Source of the DNA: Limisphaerales bacterium
Lineage (GTDB): Bacteria > Verrucomicrobiota > Verrucomicrobiia > Limisphaerales > UBA8199
DNA: 34,944 bases
Assembly: GCA_003152225.1 (NCBI GenBank)
Contig: PLZQ01000525.1
Span: 3,620-38,563 of the forward strand
Direction: 5' to 3'
Both the position numbers and the translations under genes were made by a program. Of this stretch, positions 7,304 to 16,130 are shown piece by piece (the first letter of the stretch is position 1; every line of letters starts with the position of its first letter). The notes below the pieces were generated by a model. That model ran no database searches, was not told the DNA's origin, and saw only the letters and a list, made by a program, of their open reading frames with translations.

Positions 7304-8728
7304 ATGTCGCAGCTCATCTCTTATGCCAGAGGGGCACTCACGAGGAAACCACAAGCGCAACTCCGCTCCTGTCGGGGCCGTATTGGTCGGCTGTTGACCC
7401 ACGCCTGCGTGACGTTGGCGCCATTGGTTGGACTGCCTCTGGCCACGAGCGCCGCCCCGCCTGCCGCTATCCCTACCACCCAATTCCTCAACAGCATCGG
7501 CGTGGATACCACCTTCCCCGATCGCGGTCAGCCGCTCGATAAGACCATCGAGATGGTCAAGTACGGCGGCTTTCGTTGGATTACGGGCGGCATCGAGGGC
7601 CTGAGCGACAACGGCCCCACCACCCTCCAGACCTACCTCGAACTGCACCAGAAGACCGGTGTCCGCTTCAACTGGGGACTCGTCAGCGGCAGCAGTGACC
7701 TCAAGAAACTCATCGAATCCGCCAGGGTGCTCGCCGAGGCGGATGCCCTCATTGCTTTCGAGGGCAATAACGAACCGAATAACTGGGGCGTCACTTACCA
7801 GGGCGAAAAGGGCGGCGGCCAGACGCCGTCCTGGATGGCGGTCGCTAAGTTGCAGCGGGACCTGTATCAAGCCGTCGAGAGCGATCCGGCGCTCAAGAAG
7901 TATCCTGTCTGGTCCATCAGCGAGAACGGCGCCGAAAGAGACAACGTCGGCTTGCAGTTCCTCACCATCCCGAACGGAGCCAAGACTTTGATGCCCGAGG
8001 GCACTCAGTACGCCGACTTTGCCAATGTCCACAACTACATCTATCACCCCGGATCCCCCGGTCTCATGGACAATAAGACCTGGAATGCCGCCGATCCAAC
8101 CCCCGCCTGCAAGGTGGACGGCCTTTATGGCAACTATGGCCTTACCTGGGGCCGAAAGTTCGCCGGCTACACCGTCACTGAACTGCAAACCTTGCCCCGG
8201 GTGACCACGGAGACCGGCTGCACTGTTGAGGGGCAGGTCACGGAGGAGATCCACGCCTTGAATCTCCTGAGCATGTACCTCGATCAGTTCAAACGCGGCT
8301 GGAGCTACACCTCGGTCTATCTCCTCCGCGACCGGACCGATGAAGGCGGCAACCAGAGCTTCGGCTTCTTCAAGCCCGACTACACGCCCCGAAAAGCTGG
8401 CGTTTATCTGCACAATCTAACGACGATCCTGGACGATCACGGTACTCTGACCAAGCCCGGCCAGTTCGACTACTCGATCCCCGAAGAACCCGCTACTGTT
8501 CACGACCTGCTGCTCCAGAACAGCGATGGCACGTTCCAATTGCTGGTCTGGGGCGAGCGGCTCAAGGGCGCCGACCGCGTGACCGTCCGTCTCGGCGGCA
8601 CCCACACCTCGGTCAAGGTCTTCGATCCGACCGTCGGCACGGAACCCGTCCGGACTCTCAGCGGCATTGATTCGCTCGACCTAACCTTGAGCGATCACCC
8701 CCTGATCATTGCGATTCCCAGAAAGTAG
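7304..8728 (+). CDS. Secreted glycoside hydrolase-like protein (clan A TIM barrel)
   Basis: A 474-aa exported protein. A hydrophobic segment (about residues 30-50, ending LATSAAPPA) looks like a signal peptide with an unusually long N-region. Residues 58-375 read like a (beta/alpha)8 barrel: AFEGNNEPNNWG puts Glu157 in the N-E-P motif of the clan A acid/base residue, and RVTTETGC puts Glu303 where the nucleophile is expected at the end of a later strand. The last 95 residues are beta-rich and probably form the small sandwich domain that often packs on such barrels. The substrate family cannot be named. The start is ATG at 7304, ten bases after the transposase remnant, with no good ribosome binding site. 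The gene converges on the GHL10-like gene at 8805. Confidence 0.7.
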   Translation: MSQLISYARGALTRKPQAQLRSCRGRIGRLLTHACVTLAPLVGLPLATSAAPPAAIPTTQFLNSIGVDTTFPDRGQPLDKTIEMVKYGGFRWITGGIEGLSDNGPTTLQTYLELHQKTGVRFNWGLVSGSSDLKKLIESARVLAEADALIAFEGNNEPNNWGVTYQGEKGGGQTPSWMAVAKLQRDLYQAVESDPALKKYPVWSISENGAERDNVGLQFLTIPNGAKTLMPEGTQYADFANVHNYIYHPGSPGLMDNKTWNAADPTPACKVDGLYGNYGLTWGRKFAGYTVTELQTLPRVTTETGCTVEGQVTEEIHALNLLSMYLDQFKRGWSYTSVYLLRDRTDEGGNQSFGFFKPDYTPRKAGVYLHNLTTILDDHGTLTKPGQFDYSIPEEPATVHDLLLQNSDGTFQLLVWGERLKGADRVTVRLGGTHTSVKVFDPTVGTEPVRTLSGIDSLDLTLSDHPLIIAIPRK

Positions 8729-8740
8729 AAGACCGTCCGG

Positions 8741-8759
8741 CGCCACAAAACGGGTGGCG
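8741..8759. terminator. Possible bidirectional terminator between convergent genes
   Basis: CGCCAC (8741-8746), loop AAAACGG, GTGGCG (8754-8759): a perfect six-base stem in the short gap between two convergent genes. No long T-run follows on either side, so the assignment is tentative. Confidence 0.35.
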
Positions 8760-8804
8760 TATTCAAAGGTGAAACCCAACCCAAAGGTGCTTGGAACACT
8801 GTTG

Positions 8805-11678
8805 TTATTTCTGCTGGAGCCAGACGCGGACGCGGAACAAGGCGGACTGGGTCGGGGGAAGAGAAACGGAGAAGACCAATGTCTCGGAACCTGAGGCGAT
8901 GGTGCGGTCGGCAAAGCCACTGACGGGCTCCCAAACGTCCCCGCCCGCCAGGTTTGTCCTGCTTTCGAGGCAGTAATGGCGCTCGGCGTTCTGGTAGCCG
9001 GCGCCAGTGGCCGCCTGGGCCAGGAACGAAAGCTCGATGGAGCCGCTTGCCAGGTGTGCTTGCAGGGTGAGGCCGGGATTGGGGTGGGTGGGATCGGTTC
9101 CAAGGATATACTCCTCGCGGTCCGTCAGCCCGTCGCCGTCGGTGTCGGTGTTCAGTCCCGCCGTGGTAAGGTTGGTGAACCAGCGCAACTCCCAACTGTC
9201 GGGGACGAGGTCGTTGTCGGTGTCGGGTTCATCGGGAGCGGTGGCGCCGGTGTGGATGGGCGGGAGCAGGTTCGTGACTGCTACCGGGCTGAGTTCAAAG
9301 ATGACGAATCCGCGTGTATTGGCGGCGCGCGTCGCCTCGATCTGCGCGAGAGCGGCGTCCGGCTGGAGCAGATAAGCGCCGATGCCGGGGTAAATCGGGA
9401 CGCGCCCGGCGGCGTAGGTGAGTTGCGCGGCGACCAGGTTGGTGAATTGGCTGAGGCTCGTGGTATAATCCATCGGGCACAGGAAATCGACGATGCCGTT
9501 GGTGATCCAGGCGCGCCAATCCTGACCTACGCCGTCATAGGCGCTGGGGGCGTCGGGGAACACAGCCGCGGAGACCTGCACCTTGGGCTTGATAGCCTTG
9601 ACGCCCGCGTGGATGGCCGTGACCAGCCGAGTGATCTGAGCGCGGCGCCAGTCGAGGAAGGAGTTGCGCAGCGCGCCTGTCGCGAGGACGCCGGTGGGCC
9701 AGTTGGTGACGGTTTGCCCGGTCTGGCTCTGGAAACGGGCGGCGCAGCCGGTGCAGTAGCAGTAATCGCTGTCGGGATAGCGGATGTAGTCGAAGTGGAT
9801 GCCGTCCACGTCATAGTTGCGGACAACTTCGAGCATGGAATTGGTTTCGAGCGTGAAGTTGTCGGGGTGGGAGGGGCAGAGCCAGTCGATGGCCGCGCCG
9901 CTGCTGGAAACCTGAGTGCGGTTGCTGGCGCGCAGGCTGTCAATGAACGATTGCGGTGCGCCGACGAGGTTCCAGTTGATCTTCCAAACATGGACCTGCA
10001 GGCCCTGCGCGTGGGCGGCGCTGACGCAGGCGGCGAGCTGGTCGCCGTAGTTGGTGAAGACGGACGAGTGCGGCAGAAAGGTGCTGTTGTAGTGAGCCAC
10101 GCCACCGCAGAGCATGTTGGGGAACACGGCGCTAAGTCCGTTCGTCACCAGGACGTTGGCCGCTGCCGCCCAGTTGCCGGGAAACGGCCCGGTGGCGTCA
10201 GCTTCCCAAAAGGCGCGGAACTCCGGTGTGACCGGCTTCAGGCACAGGTAGTAGGCCTGTAGCAAATGGTCCTGCGCGGATTGAGCCGCGAGGATCGCTT
10301 GCGCGTAATTGGTTGCGGCCAAGGTGGCGATGGCAAGGTCGCGGTCGGCGGCAGTGGTGGCGAGTTCCGCTTCGACCAGGGGCGCGCGGAGGGTGTTTTC
10401 GGCGGTCTGGCGGATGCCGGCCACGGCTTCGGCATAAGTACTGTACGGTCCAACGCGGCCAATCCCGTCGATCGCGCCGGCGGCAGCGGCAGGCCAGACG
10501 TCGGGCAGGAAATAGCCGACCAAACAGAGCAGCGCGTAGGCCTTCCGGTCGGCATCGTCGCCAAGCAGGATGTGGGAGACGAAGAAACCGTGGTCGCTGG
10601 TCAGCCAAGCCGCGTGGCCAGTCGAGGCGCCGTGGCTGTCCTCCCAGGTGGCGCTGACGCGGGAGTTGAGGCCGTTTGTCACGGCGTAGGTGATGTTCCA
10701 CGAAGCCTGCTGCACCCGCGTCGGCAAATCCGGAATGGCCGGGTCGGCAAAAACCCAGGCGGCGAAATCTCCCGCGGCCCAGCCCGTCGCGCGCACGCCG
10801 AGCAGCGCCTCCATGCGCGAGGGCAGGAGGTAATAGACGAGGAGCTTGCCGCCGGCGGCGACGAAGCTCTCCAGGGCGGTCCACTCGGTAGCGGAGATGT
10901 TTTCGTTGTAGGGCAGAATCACGAGCCGGCTTTGCGCTAGCAGGCCGGCCTCGACATTCGTACGCGCCAGCACGCCACAGTCGATATTGTACCCTCCGAG
11001 CCAAGCCGTGTGCAGGTCGATGGTTTGCTGCACGATAGTCGGGTTGCTGCTGTCGTCATCGCGCACCAGCAGCACCGGCGGCGTGAAGGCCCGCAATTGG
11101 CGCGCCGCCAGGTAGGTGTTCCGCGCCGCGCCTTTCCAGGGCGAGAGGCGAATGCCGTCGATATGATCCCAGCCCGAGGGCGTGCCCTCCGGAATAAAGC
11201 TAGCCTTCGAGAAGCGCAACGTCTGCCAACCCGTTTGGCTGACCGAGGCGGAGCCGCCATACCAGCCTGTACCGGAACGAAAGTAGAGCGTAAACGAGGA
11301 AATCGCCCCGGGATCGGGAGCGAACACCTCCAACGCGAAGTCGGTAAAGGCCGCTAGGTTGAGGCTGACCGTGCGGTCCCAATAACACCGCACGTCGCGG
11401 GTGGCAAAATCGCAGGTGAGGGTCATGACCTGGTCGGTGCCCCAATCTCCGGACGTGGCCATGTTCACTGCGGGCGCGCTGCCCACCACCCAGGCCTGGC
11501 GGGCGGCCGCGGTGTTGGTGTAGGCAAAGTCGTCAATGACAAGGGGAGAGCCCTGACTGTGAAGTTGGCTGAGCAGGAACAGCGCCACCGTCCAAGCCAT
11601 CACCATCCGTACCCAGACGGTTCGCCAGAGAAAGCCGTGCCCTGCCAAAGGACGGCTTCGAAAACAGGACGGTTTCAT
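8805..11678 (-). CDS. Secreted GHL10-type glycoside hydrolase-like multidomain protein
   Basis: About 957 aa, exported. The hydrophobic stretch WTVALFLLSQLHSQGSP is the signal peptide. Order from the ATG: a beta-sandwich, carbohydrate-binding-like region (about 45-200); an alpha/beta domain with LVRDDDSSNP and a flavodoxin/amidotransferase-like strand pattern (about 205-400); a helical linker; then the GHL10 (DUF187-like) barrel (about 490-815) with VDGIHFDYIRYP, the conserved Asp-bearing strand, next to a CYCTGCAARF cysteine pair, and FLCPMDYTT. A TSP3-like acidic calcium linker follows (DTDGDGLTDREEYILGTDP), then a beta-rich tail ending ALFRVRVWLQQK. GHL10 proteins are predicted glycosidases. 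The start is uncertain: TTG 11693, ATG 11678 or ATG 11606; I chose 11678. It is divergent from the gene at 11884. Confidence 0.8.
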   Translation of the reverse strand: MKPSCFRSRPLAGHGFLWRTVWVRMVMAWTVALFLLSQLHSQGSPLVIDDFAYTNTAAARQAWVVGSAPAVNMATSGDWGTDQVMTLTCDFATRDVRCYWDRTVSLNLAAFTDFALEVFAPDPGAISSFTLYFRSGTGWYGGSASVSQTGWQTLRFSKASFIPEGTPSGWDHIDGIRLSPWKGAARNTYLAARQLRAFTPPVLLVRDDDSSNPTIVQQTIDLHTAWLGGYNIDCGVLARTNVEAGLLAQSRLVILPYNENISATEWTALESFVAAGGKLLVYYLLPSRMEALLGVRATGWAAGDFAAWVFADPAIPDLPTRVQQASWNITYAVTNGLNSRVSATWEDSHGASTGHAAWLTSDHGFFVSHILLGDDADRKAYALLCLVGYFLPDVWPAAAAGAIDGIGRVGPYSTYAEAVAGIRQTAENTLRAPLVEAELATTAADRDLAIATLAATNYAQAILAAQSAQDHLLQAYYLCLKPVTPEFRAFWEADATGPFPGNWAAAANVLVTNGLSAVFPNMLCGGVAHYNSTFLPHSSVFTNYGDQLAACVSAAHAQGLQVHVWKINWNLVGAPQSFIDSLRASNRTQVSSSGAAIDWLCPSHPDNFTLETNSMLEVVRNYDVDGIHFDYIRYPDSDYCYCTGCAARFQSQTGQTVTNWPTGVLATGALRNSFLDWRRAQITRLVTAIHAGVKAIKPKVQVSAAVFPDAPSAYDGVGQDWRAWITNGIVDFLCPMDYTTSLSQFTNLVAAQLTYAAGRVPIYPGIGAYLLQPDAALAQIEATRAANTRGFVIFELSPVAVTNLLPPIHTGATAPDEPDTDNDLVPDSWELRWFTNLTTAGLNTDTDGDGLTDREEYILGTDPTHPNPGLTLQAHLASGSIELSFLAQAATGAGYQNAERHYCLESRTNLAGGDVWEPVSGFADRTIASGSETLVFSVSLPPTQSALFRVRVWLQQK

Positions 11679-11815
11679 TTGCGCGCATCGCAAGGGTTGG
11701 ATGGCCGGGCGACAAAAGCAAGGTCAATCGAACCCTCCATAGCGCAAAGCCCATTAGACGCCTTTGCAAGCCCCTTAGAATCCGGGAGCAGGCCCTCAAA
11801 ACGTTGAGGATAGGC

Positions 11816-11843
11816 TTGACAGGATACGCCTGCCCGCTAAACT
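11816..11843 (+). promoter_or_regulatory. Sigma-70-type promoter for the gene at 11884
   Basis: TTGACA (11816-11821), a 16-base spacer and TAAACT (11838-11843, four of six). Transcription would start near 11850, about 34 bases before ATG. Box spacing and flanking TTGACAGG are like those of the promoter at 2232. Confidence 0.4.
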
Positions 11844-11883
11844 CGCGATGTCGTTGGAATAATCTAGTACACCTTATGTCCTC

Positions 11884-13269
11884 ATGAAGACTACAACAAA
11901 ATCCGTATCGGTTAGCATACTATGTGGCTGCTTGTTCGGCCTGACGGCCAACGCGCAGATGATGATCGAGAACTTCGAAGAATACGCCAGCGATACCGAT
12001 TTGCAGGCTGCGTGGTACCCTGACATGGACGCGACGTTGACGCTCTCGCCCTACGTGGCTTATGGCTCGACCGGCACGAACTCCATGCGCGTGGATATAT
12101 CCGTGCCCGCCAACGCCTGGCAGACCACAGTGCTCACCGCACCGGCACTCCCGGCTCCGATCGTCATCTCGCCTACTCAATACATCACTCTCAGAATTGC
12201 CGGCGACTCCCAGTACACGAACAGCACTTTTAACATGATCTATGTTTACGCCTGGGATGGAAATGGCAACTTTGGCCGCTGGGGCTCAGCCGTCCCCACG
12301 ACCACCACCAATTGGCAGGTTTTCAATTTCCAAGCGAGCACCGTTGAAAAGCCTTGGAACTCTATTGCGGTCCCAGACTTGGCCAACATCGTCCAATTCA
12401 GATTCTACCTCTACGGCCAAGGTGGCGGCGACATCAATGGCTATATTGATCCGACGAATGCGTTTACCGCCACCATCTTTGTTGACGAACTGCAGGTGCG
12501 CAACGCCCCATTGATCGAATTCCCGGCGCCGTCCCCCATGCGGGCAAAGATTGACAACTTCGAAGAGTACGCCGATGCAACGGCTCTCCTCGGGTTTTAC
12601 CATTACGTGAATGGCGGGCCTACGACGACCACTGCCTCGCTAACGACGCCGGCCCCTCAAGGCACCAACGCCCTGAAGCTCGACATTGCTTTCGGCGCCG
12701 GCCAATGGCCGTGGGGCGCTGCTTACTCCGCCTACGTGGCGCCGTTTTCATTCCCCACCAACGCCGTAGTCTCGCTCTGGCTCAAAGGCGATCCCACCTT
12801 GGCCCCGGTCGCGGACAGCGGCACGGTCTTCTACCTCTCTTTCTACGACCAGGGCGGGAACGCCATGCATTTCACCACGGGTGCCACGGTGACCAACTCC
12901 CAGTGGACCAAGCTCCAGGCCAGCTACAACCAGTTCTGGAGTGGCGCGGTCGTGGATACTGGCAACCTCGTACAATGGCGGGTTCTAGTTGAAGGTTGGA
13001 TGGGAACGGCTGATTCCACCGCGCTCTCCGCTTCCTTCGCCGTTGACGATATCCAGATTACCGTTCCGCCGGTGTTGGCCGTAGTTCGGAATGGAAGCAC
13101 CCTTACGCTGCAGATGGATAGTCTCATCCCCGGAACCAGTTACACACTCCGGCAAACCTCGGATTTCGCACAGTGGACCACGACCACGATCCAGGCCACC
13201 TCCACAAGCCAAACTTGGCCCATTCCTGCGGGCCAGAAGGGCTTCTATCAGCTCTTCTATACGCCTTAG
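11884..13269 (+). CDS. Secreted protein with two tandem carbohydrate-binding-like modules
   Basis: A 461-aa exported protein: the signal peptide covers residues 1-24 (cleavage near ANA-Q). The mature part contains two homologous beta-sandwich modules. The first starts MIENFEEYASDTDLQAAW (about 26-207), the second IDNFEEYADATALLGFYH (about 222-390). Each has the 'NFEEY..D..L' opening, a central N-S-M-R-V-D or N-A-L-K-L-D strand, a 'W..F' or 'WTKLQ' strand and a final 'F.VD..Q' strand. This is the layout of CBM11/CBM4-like carbohydrate-binding or galactose-binding-like folds; no catalytic residues are visible. A short tail (YTLRQTSDFAQWTTTTIQ through YQLFYTP) resembles the ends of other exported proteins here. 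Function is probably polymer binding at the cell surface; a non-sugar ligand cannot be ruled out. Confidence 0.65.
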   Translation: MKTTTKSVSVSILCGCLFGLTANAQMMIENFEEYASDTDLQAAWYPDMDATLTLSPYVAYGSTGTNSMRVDISVPANAWQTTVLTAPALPAPIVISPTQYITLRIAGDSQYTNSTFNMIYVYAWDGNGNFGRWGSAVPTTTTNWQVFNFQASTVEKPWNSIAVPDLANIVQFRFYLYGQGGGDINGYIDPTNAFTATIFVDELQVRNAPLIEFPAPSPMRAKIDNFEEYADATALLGFYHYVNGGPTTTTASLTTPAPQGTNALKLDIAFGAGQWPWGAAYSAYVAPFSFPTNAVVSLWLKGDPTLAPVADSGTVFYLSFYDQGGNAMHFTTGATVTNSQWTKLQASYNQFWSGAVVDTGNLVQWRVLVEGWMGTADSTALSASFAVDDIQITVPPVLAVVRNGSTLTLQMDSLIPGTSYTLRQTSDFAQWTTTTIQATSTSQTWPIPAGQKGFYQLFYTP

Positions 13270-13284
13270 CGCGCCGATTTGGAA

Positions 13285-13316
13285 CGGCGGTGCCTGGCTC
13301 GCGCGAGGCATCGCCG
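13285..13316 (+). terminator. Terminator-like hairpin after the two-module binding protein
   Basis: CGGCGGTGCCT (13285-13295) pairs with AGGCATCGCCG (13306-13316) over 11 bases with one G-U pair and a 10-base loop. It lies 16 bases after the stop codon. No T-run follows, so it could also be an mRNA-stabilising stem. Confidence 0.45.
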
Positions 13317-13342
13317 TGATTGATTGAGGACCCGCCGGTGGT

Positions 13343-13351
13343 GGGGGGGGG
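13343..13351 (+). repeat. Run of nine G upstream of the pseudopilin gene
   Basis: A nine-base homopolymer G tract in the leader region about 104 bases before ATG at 13455. Such tracts can slip during replication; here it would alter spacing upstream of the gene and not a reading frame. Confidence 0.5.
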
Positions 13352-13454
13352 ATTCTACGTCAGGCAAGGACTCCCGTCTCCTTGGGAATAAACGCCGGAA
13401 AGCCGGCGAGACTTACCGCTTGCCGGCGTGGCTCCCGTCTGGCAGGGTTGGTTC

Positions 13455-14426
13455 ATGATGAGTGAGGTCCAGAATCAATTCTCGCTCACCCACGCGGCGC
13501 TGAGTGGGCGCATCTCTGCACCTCCACCAGTGCGTGGACATTTCTGCCCGCAGCAAGCTCCGAAACGCAACGCGGCCCAGCCAATTCCCAAGCCAGTTTA
13601 CTTAACCGGGAGGTCCTCCGAAACGGCGCGCGCGGCGGGGTTCACGCTAATCGAATTATTGGTCGTTATTGCGATCATTGCGATCTTGGCCGCCCTGTTA
13701 TTGCCGGCGCTCGCCAAGGCCAAGGCCAAGGCCACCGCCGTCCAGTGCATGAGCAACTACCGGCAATTGCAGATCGGCTGGCTCATGTATGCCCACGATA
13801 ACAACGAGTCCCTGGCCCGCAACGTCTGGCAGGACGAGGCGGCACATGTCCAGAATGAAAACTGGCTGTCGGGCTGGCTCGACCCCATCACCCCCAATAC
13901 AACGGATAATACCAACACCGCCCTGTTCCTGGATGTTAAATGGGCCACTCTCGGTCCCTACACCAAATCCCCCGGTGTCTATCGCTGCGCCGCCAGCCGA
14001 GTCACGTGCCAGGAGGGGAATGTCCGTTTCCCCCTGTGCCGAAATGTTTCCATGAGCGTCGCCATGGGCACTCCCGACGGCTCATTCGACGGCAAGACAT
14101 TCCACAAACTGAGCGACATCACGAAGATCTCACCCAGCATGACGTTCGTCTTTATTGATGAACGGGATGACAGCATTGACGATGGTGAATTCCTTTTCTT
14201 CCTGGCCGTGAGCCAGATTCCTAATTTTCCAGCCGCCTACCACGCCGGTTCCGGAGGGCTCTCTTTCGCGGATGGCCACGGGGAAATGCATCACTATCGG
14301 ACGGCTGAATTTCAACCTCCTCAGACTATGGGCCAGGAGACGGTTAAAAAACAATTCACCAACATCGCGGCCAATAACGCAGATATGCTCTGGCTGCGAG
14401 CCCATCTTGGCGTCCCGGGCCCGTAG
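13455..14426 (+). CDS. Pseudopilin-like protein with H-X9-DG motif
   Basis: A 323-aa protein with a type IV pilin/type II secretion pseudopilin N-terminus: cleavage would fall between Gly62 and Phe63 in [22 protein letters not shown], with the invariant Glu at mature position +5, followed by a hydrophobic helix and [11 protein letters not shown]. The globular part contains YRCAASR and ends with [20 protein letters not shown], in which His, nine residues and Asp-Gly form the H-X9-DG motif typical of the planctomycete/verrucomicrobial DUF1559-like group. Such orphan proteins are very numerous in these phyla and their role is unknown. The 62-residue leader is unusually long; ATG at 13455 has AGGG seven bases upstream. 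The SGNH hydrolase gene follows 30 bases later, probably co-transcribed. Confidence 0.88.
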   Translation: MMSEVQNQFSLTHAALSGRISAPPPVRGHFCPQQAPKRNAAQPIPKPVYLTGRSSETARAAGFTLIELLVVIAIIAILAALLLPALAKAKAKATAVQCMSNYRQLQIGWLMYAHDNNESLARNVWQDEAAHVQNENWLSGWLDPITPNTTDNTNTALFLDVKWATLGPYTKSPGVYRCAASRVTCQEGNVRFPLCRNVSMSVAMGTPDGSFDGKTFHKLSDITKISPSMTFVFIDERDDSIDDGEFLFFLAVSQIPNFPAAYHAGSGGLSFADGHGEMHHYRTAEFQPPQTMGQETVKKQFTNIAANNADMLWLRAHLGVPGP

Positions 14427-14456
14427 GACGGCCTCCTCTCTCACCAACCACTCTGC

Positions 14457-15716
14457 ATGAATGAGAATCTGGTCTTCGGGCTGTTTCTGCTTGTGCCCTG
14501 CGTCTGCGGTGCGGGTCTGCTGCTGTTCGCCCGCCAGGTAAAGAAGCGGCCCGGCCCGGCTCGCTGGGGCTTGCTGATTCTGGGCAACGCCCTCATGCTC
14601 CTCTTTCTCCTGTCCATCGGCTTCGCCGCCGGTGAAGGTTATTTCCGGTTCGTTTATGACACCACCGACTCGCTGGACTTCACGAGGGTTTGCCAGCGTT
14701 GGGTCGAGCGCTACTGGCGGGTGAACACCTGGCATTGCCGCGACGACCTCAGTTACGCCTTCCGGATCCAGCCCGGCAAGCGGCGGGTCACGTTCCTCGG
14801 CGATTCATTCACCACCGGCCACGGCATCAAGCGCATCGAAGACCGCTTTGCCAACCGCCTCCGCCGGGCTCACCCGGAGTGGGAAATTCACGTGCTCGCC
14901 CGCAATGGCTTCGATACCGGCAGCGAGATCGCCGGCCTGCGAGAGGTGCTGGCCAAGGGCTACCAGCTCCAGGACGTGGTCCTTGTCTATTGCCTTAATG
15001 ATGTCGCGGACATGCAGCCGGAGTACTCCCAAATGCTGGCTCACGTCGCCGCCGAGGTAGCCCGCGCCGGCTGGTTTCGGCGCAACAGTTACTTGGCCGA
15101 CTTCGTCTATTGCCGATACCGAGCCTGGCGCGATCCGCACATGAAAGACTACTACCCCTTCGTGCGCGACGCCTACCGCGGGCCGCTGTGGGAGCAGCAG
15201 AAGGAGCGGCTCAAATTCTTGCGCGACCTCGTGCGCTCACAGGGCGGTCAGTTATCCGTCGTCACCTTCCCTTTCCTCCATGCCTTGGGACCGGCTTACC
15301 CCTGGCAGTTTGTCCACGATGAACTGGGCCAGCTCTGGCGCGACCTGAACGTGCCACACCTCGATCTCCTCCCGGTCTTCGCCAATCTGCCTCCCGCCCG
15401 GCTAACCGTGAACCGGTTCGACGCCCACCCTAACGAATTCGCCAACCAGCTTGCCGCCGAGGCGATTGACCGATTCCTCTCGGCCACCGTCCAACCTGCT
15501 TCCCCTGCGCCTGGCGCGACAGAGGCTTCCCGGCAACACGTTCTCAGCTACTCCGCAACCCTAGGGCTAACCTACGTGATCCTGCGGTCGGCGGATTTAC
15601 AAGCGAGGGATGGAATCAATACCAACGTGGCCGCCAGTAACCCGGTGGTTTTCCAAGACCACAGCGCAACCGCCAGTCTCGCATACTACCGGGTCCTCCG
15701 GCTGCCGAGCCCCTGA
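14457..15716 (+). CDS. Membrane-anchored SGNH/GDSL hydrolase
   Basis: A 419-aa protein with two N-terminal membrane helices (about residues 5-25 and 38-58) and an SGNH hydrolase domain (about 108-345). Visible blocks: FLGDSFTTGHG with nucleophile Ser117 (block I), a possible block II around ARNGFDTG, LNDVAD with Asn181 (block III), and FDAHPNEFAN with Asp322 and His324 (block V, D-x-x-H). These enzymes are esterases or acyl/acetyl hydrolases and in many bacteria act on exopolysaccharide; the real substrate is unknown. The last 65 residues form an added tail with YVILRSADLQ and YYRVLRLPSP, resembling the ends of secreted proteins in this window. It follows the pseudopilin gene by 30 bases on the same strand. 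Confidence 0.82.
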   Translation: MNENLVFGLFLLVPCVCGAGLLLFARQVKKRPGPARWGLLILGNALMLLFLLSIGFAAGEGYFRFVYDTTDSLDFTRVCQRWVERYWRVNTWHCRDDLSYAFRIQPGKRRVTFLGDSFTTGHGIKRIEDRFANRLRRAHPEWEIHVLARNGFDTGSEIAGLREVLAKGYQLQDVVLVYCLNDVADMQPEYSQMLAHVAAEVARAGWFRRNSYLADFVYCRYRAWRDPHMKDYYPFVRDAYRGPLWEQQKERLKFLRDLVRSQGGQLSVVTFPFLHALGPAYPWQFVHDELGQLWRDLNVPHLDLLPVFANLPPARLTVNRFDAHPNEFANQLAAEAIDRFLSATVQPASPAPGATEASRQHVLSYSATLGLTYVILRSADLQARDGINTNVAASNPVVFQDHSATASLAYYRVLRLPSP

Positions 15717-16130
15717 GCGCGAACTCGGTGGCCGCAAACGGCATTGGGAACACGTGAGGCAAGCCTGTGGATAGCCAAGAGATCTGGAGGGGCTCCGGTA
15801 TTGATCCTTTGAGCATCCTTAGGGCATCCTTAGGGCATCCTTAGGGCACGGGTGCGGACTCCAGCGGCCATGTAGTGCTTCCACTAAGTCTGTGCCTGCT
15901 TTTGACAACGCGAATTTGGCAGGGTTCCAAACAAAACCGCGTCTTCCTGAATCTCCTTCCTGTCGCCTCGTGCCGGTAATTCGGGCCCTTTTAGTGCTGG
16001 CGTTCCGCTTGGCGGCTGCTATGCAGTTCATGCACCGTCCGAACCTATGACACAACGACGCCGGCTGGCCAGAACCGACAAACCACACCCTTCGCACACG
16101 ATCCGGCCAGTCTCTGAACCGGGACGGCGA
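15717..16130. other. Gene-free 414-bp spacer between convergent genes
   Basis: No gene is supported here. It separates the SGNH gene (+) from the TauE/SafE gene (-) and contains a small tandem repeat at 15813-15845. A 92-codon minus-strand open frame at 15819-16097 lacks recognisable features. Confidence 0.5.
15813..15845 (+). repeat. Tandem repeat, 3 x 11 bp (GCATCCTTAGG)
   Basis: Three perfect, adjacent copies of GCATCCTTAGG at 15813-15823, 15824-15834 and 15835-15845, followed by GCAC. It lies in the gene-free gap. Confidence 0.9.

Noticed and set aside
8976-10262. A 428-codon plus-strand frame
   Set aside because: Antisense shadow of the GHL10-like gene, whose barrel motifs are unmistakable.
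13361-13445. Possible cyclic-di-GMP riboswitch before the pseudopilin gene
   Set aside because: The hairpins do not carry the conserved GEMM bases around a GAAA loop and receptor, so I report only an unnamed structured leader.
15813-15845. CRISPR-like repeat
   Set aside because: Copies are adjacent with no spacers and only 11 bp long.
15819-16097. A 92-codon minus-strand frame
   Set aside because: No ribosome binding site, motif or family resemblance; it begins inside the tandem repeat region at its 3' end.
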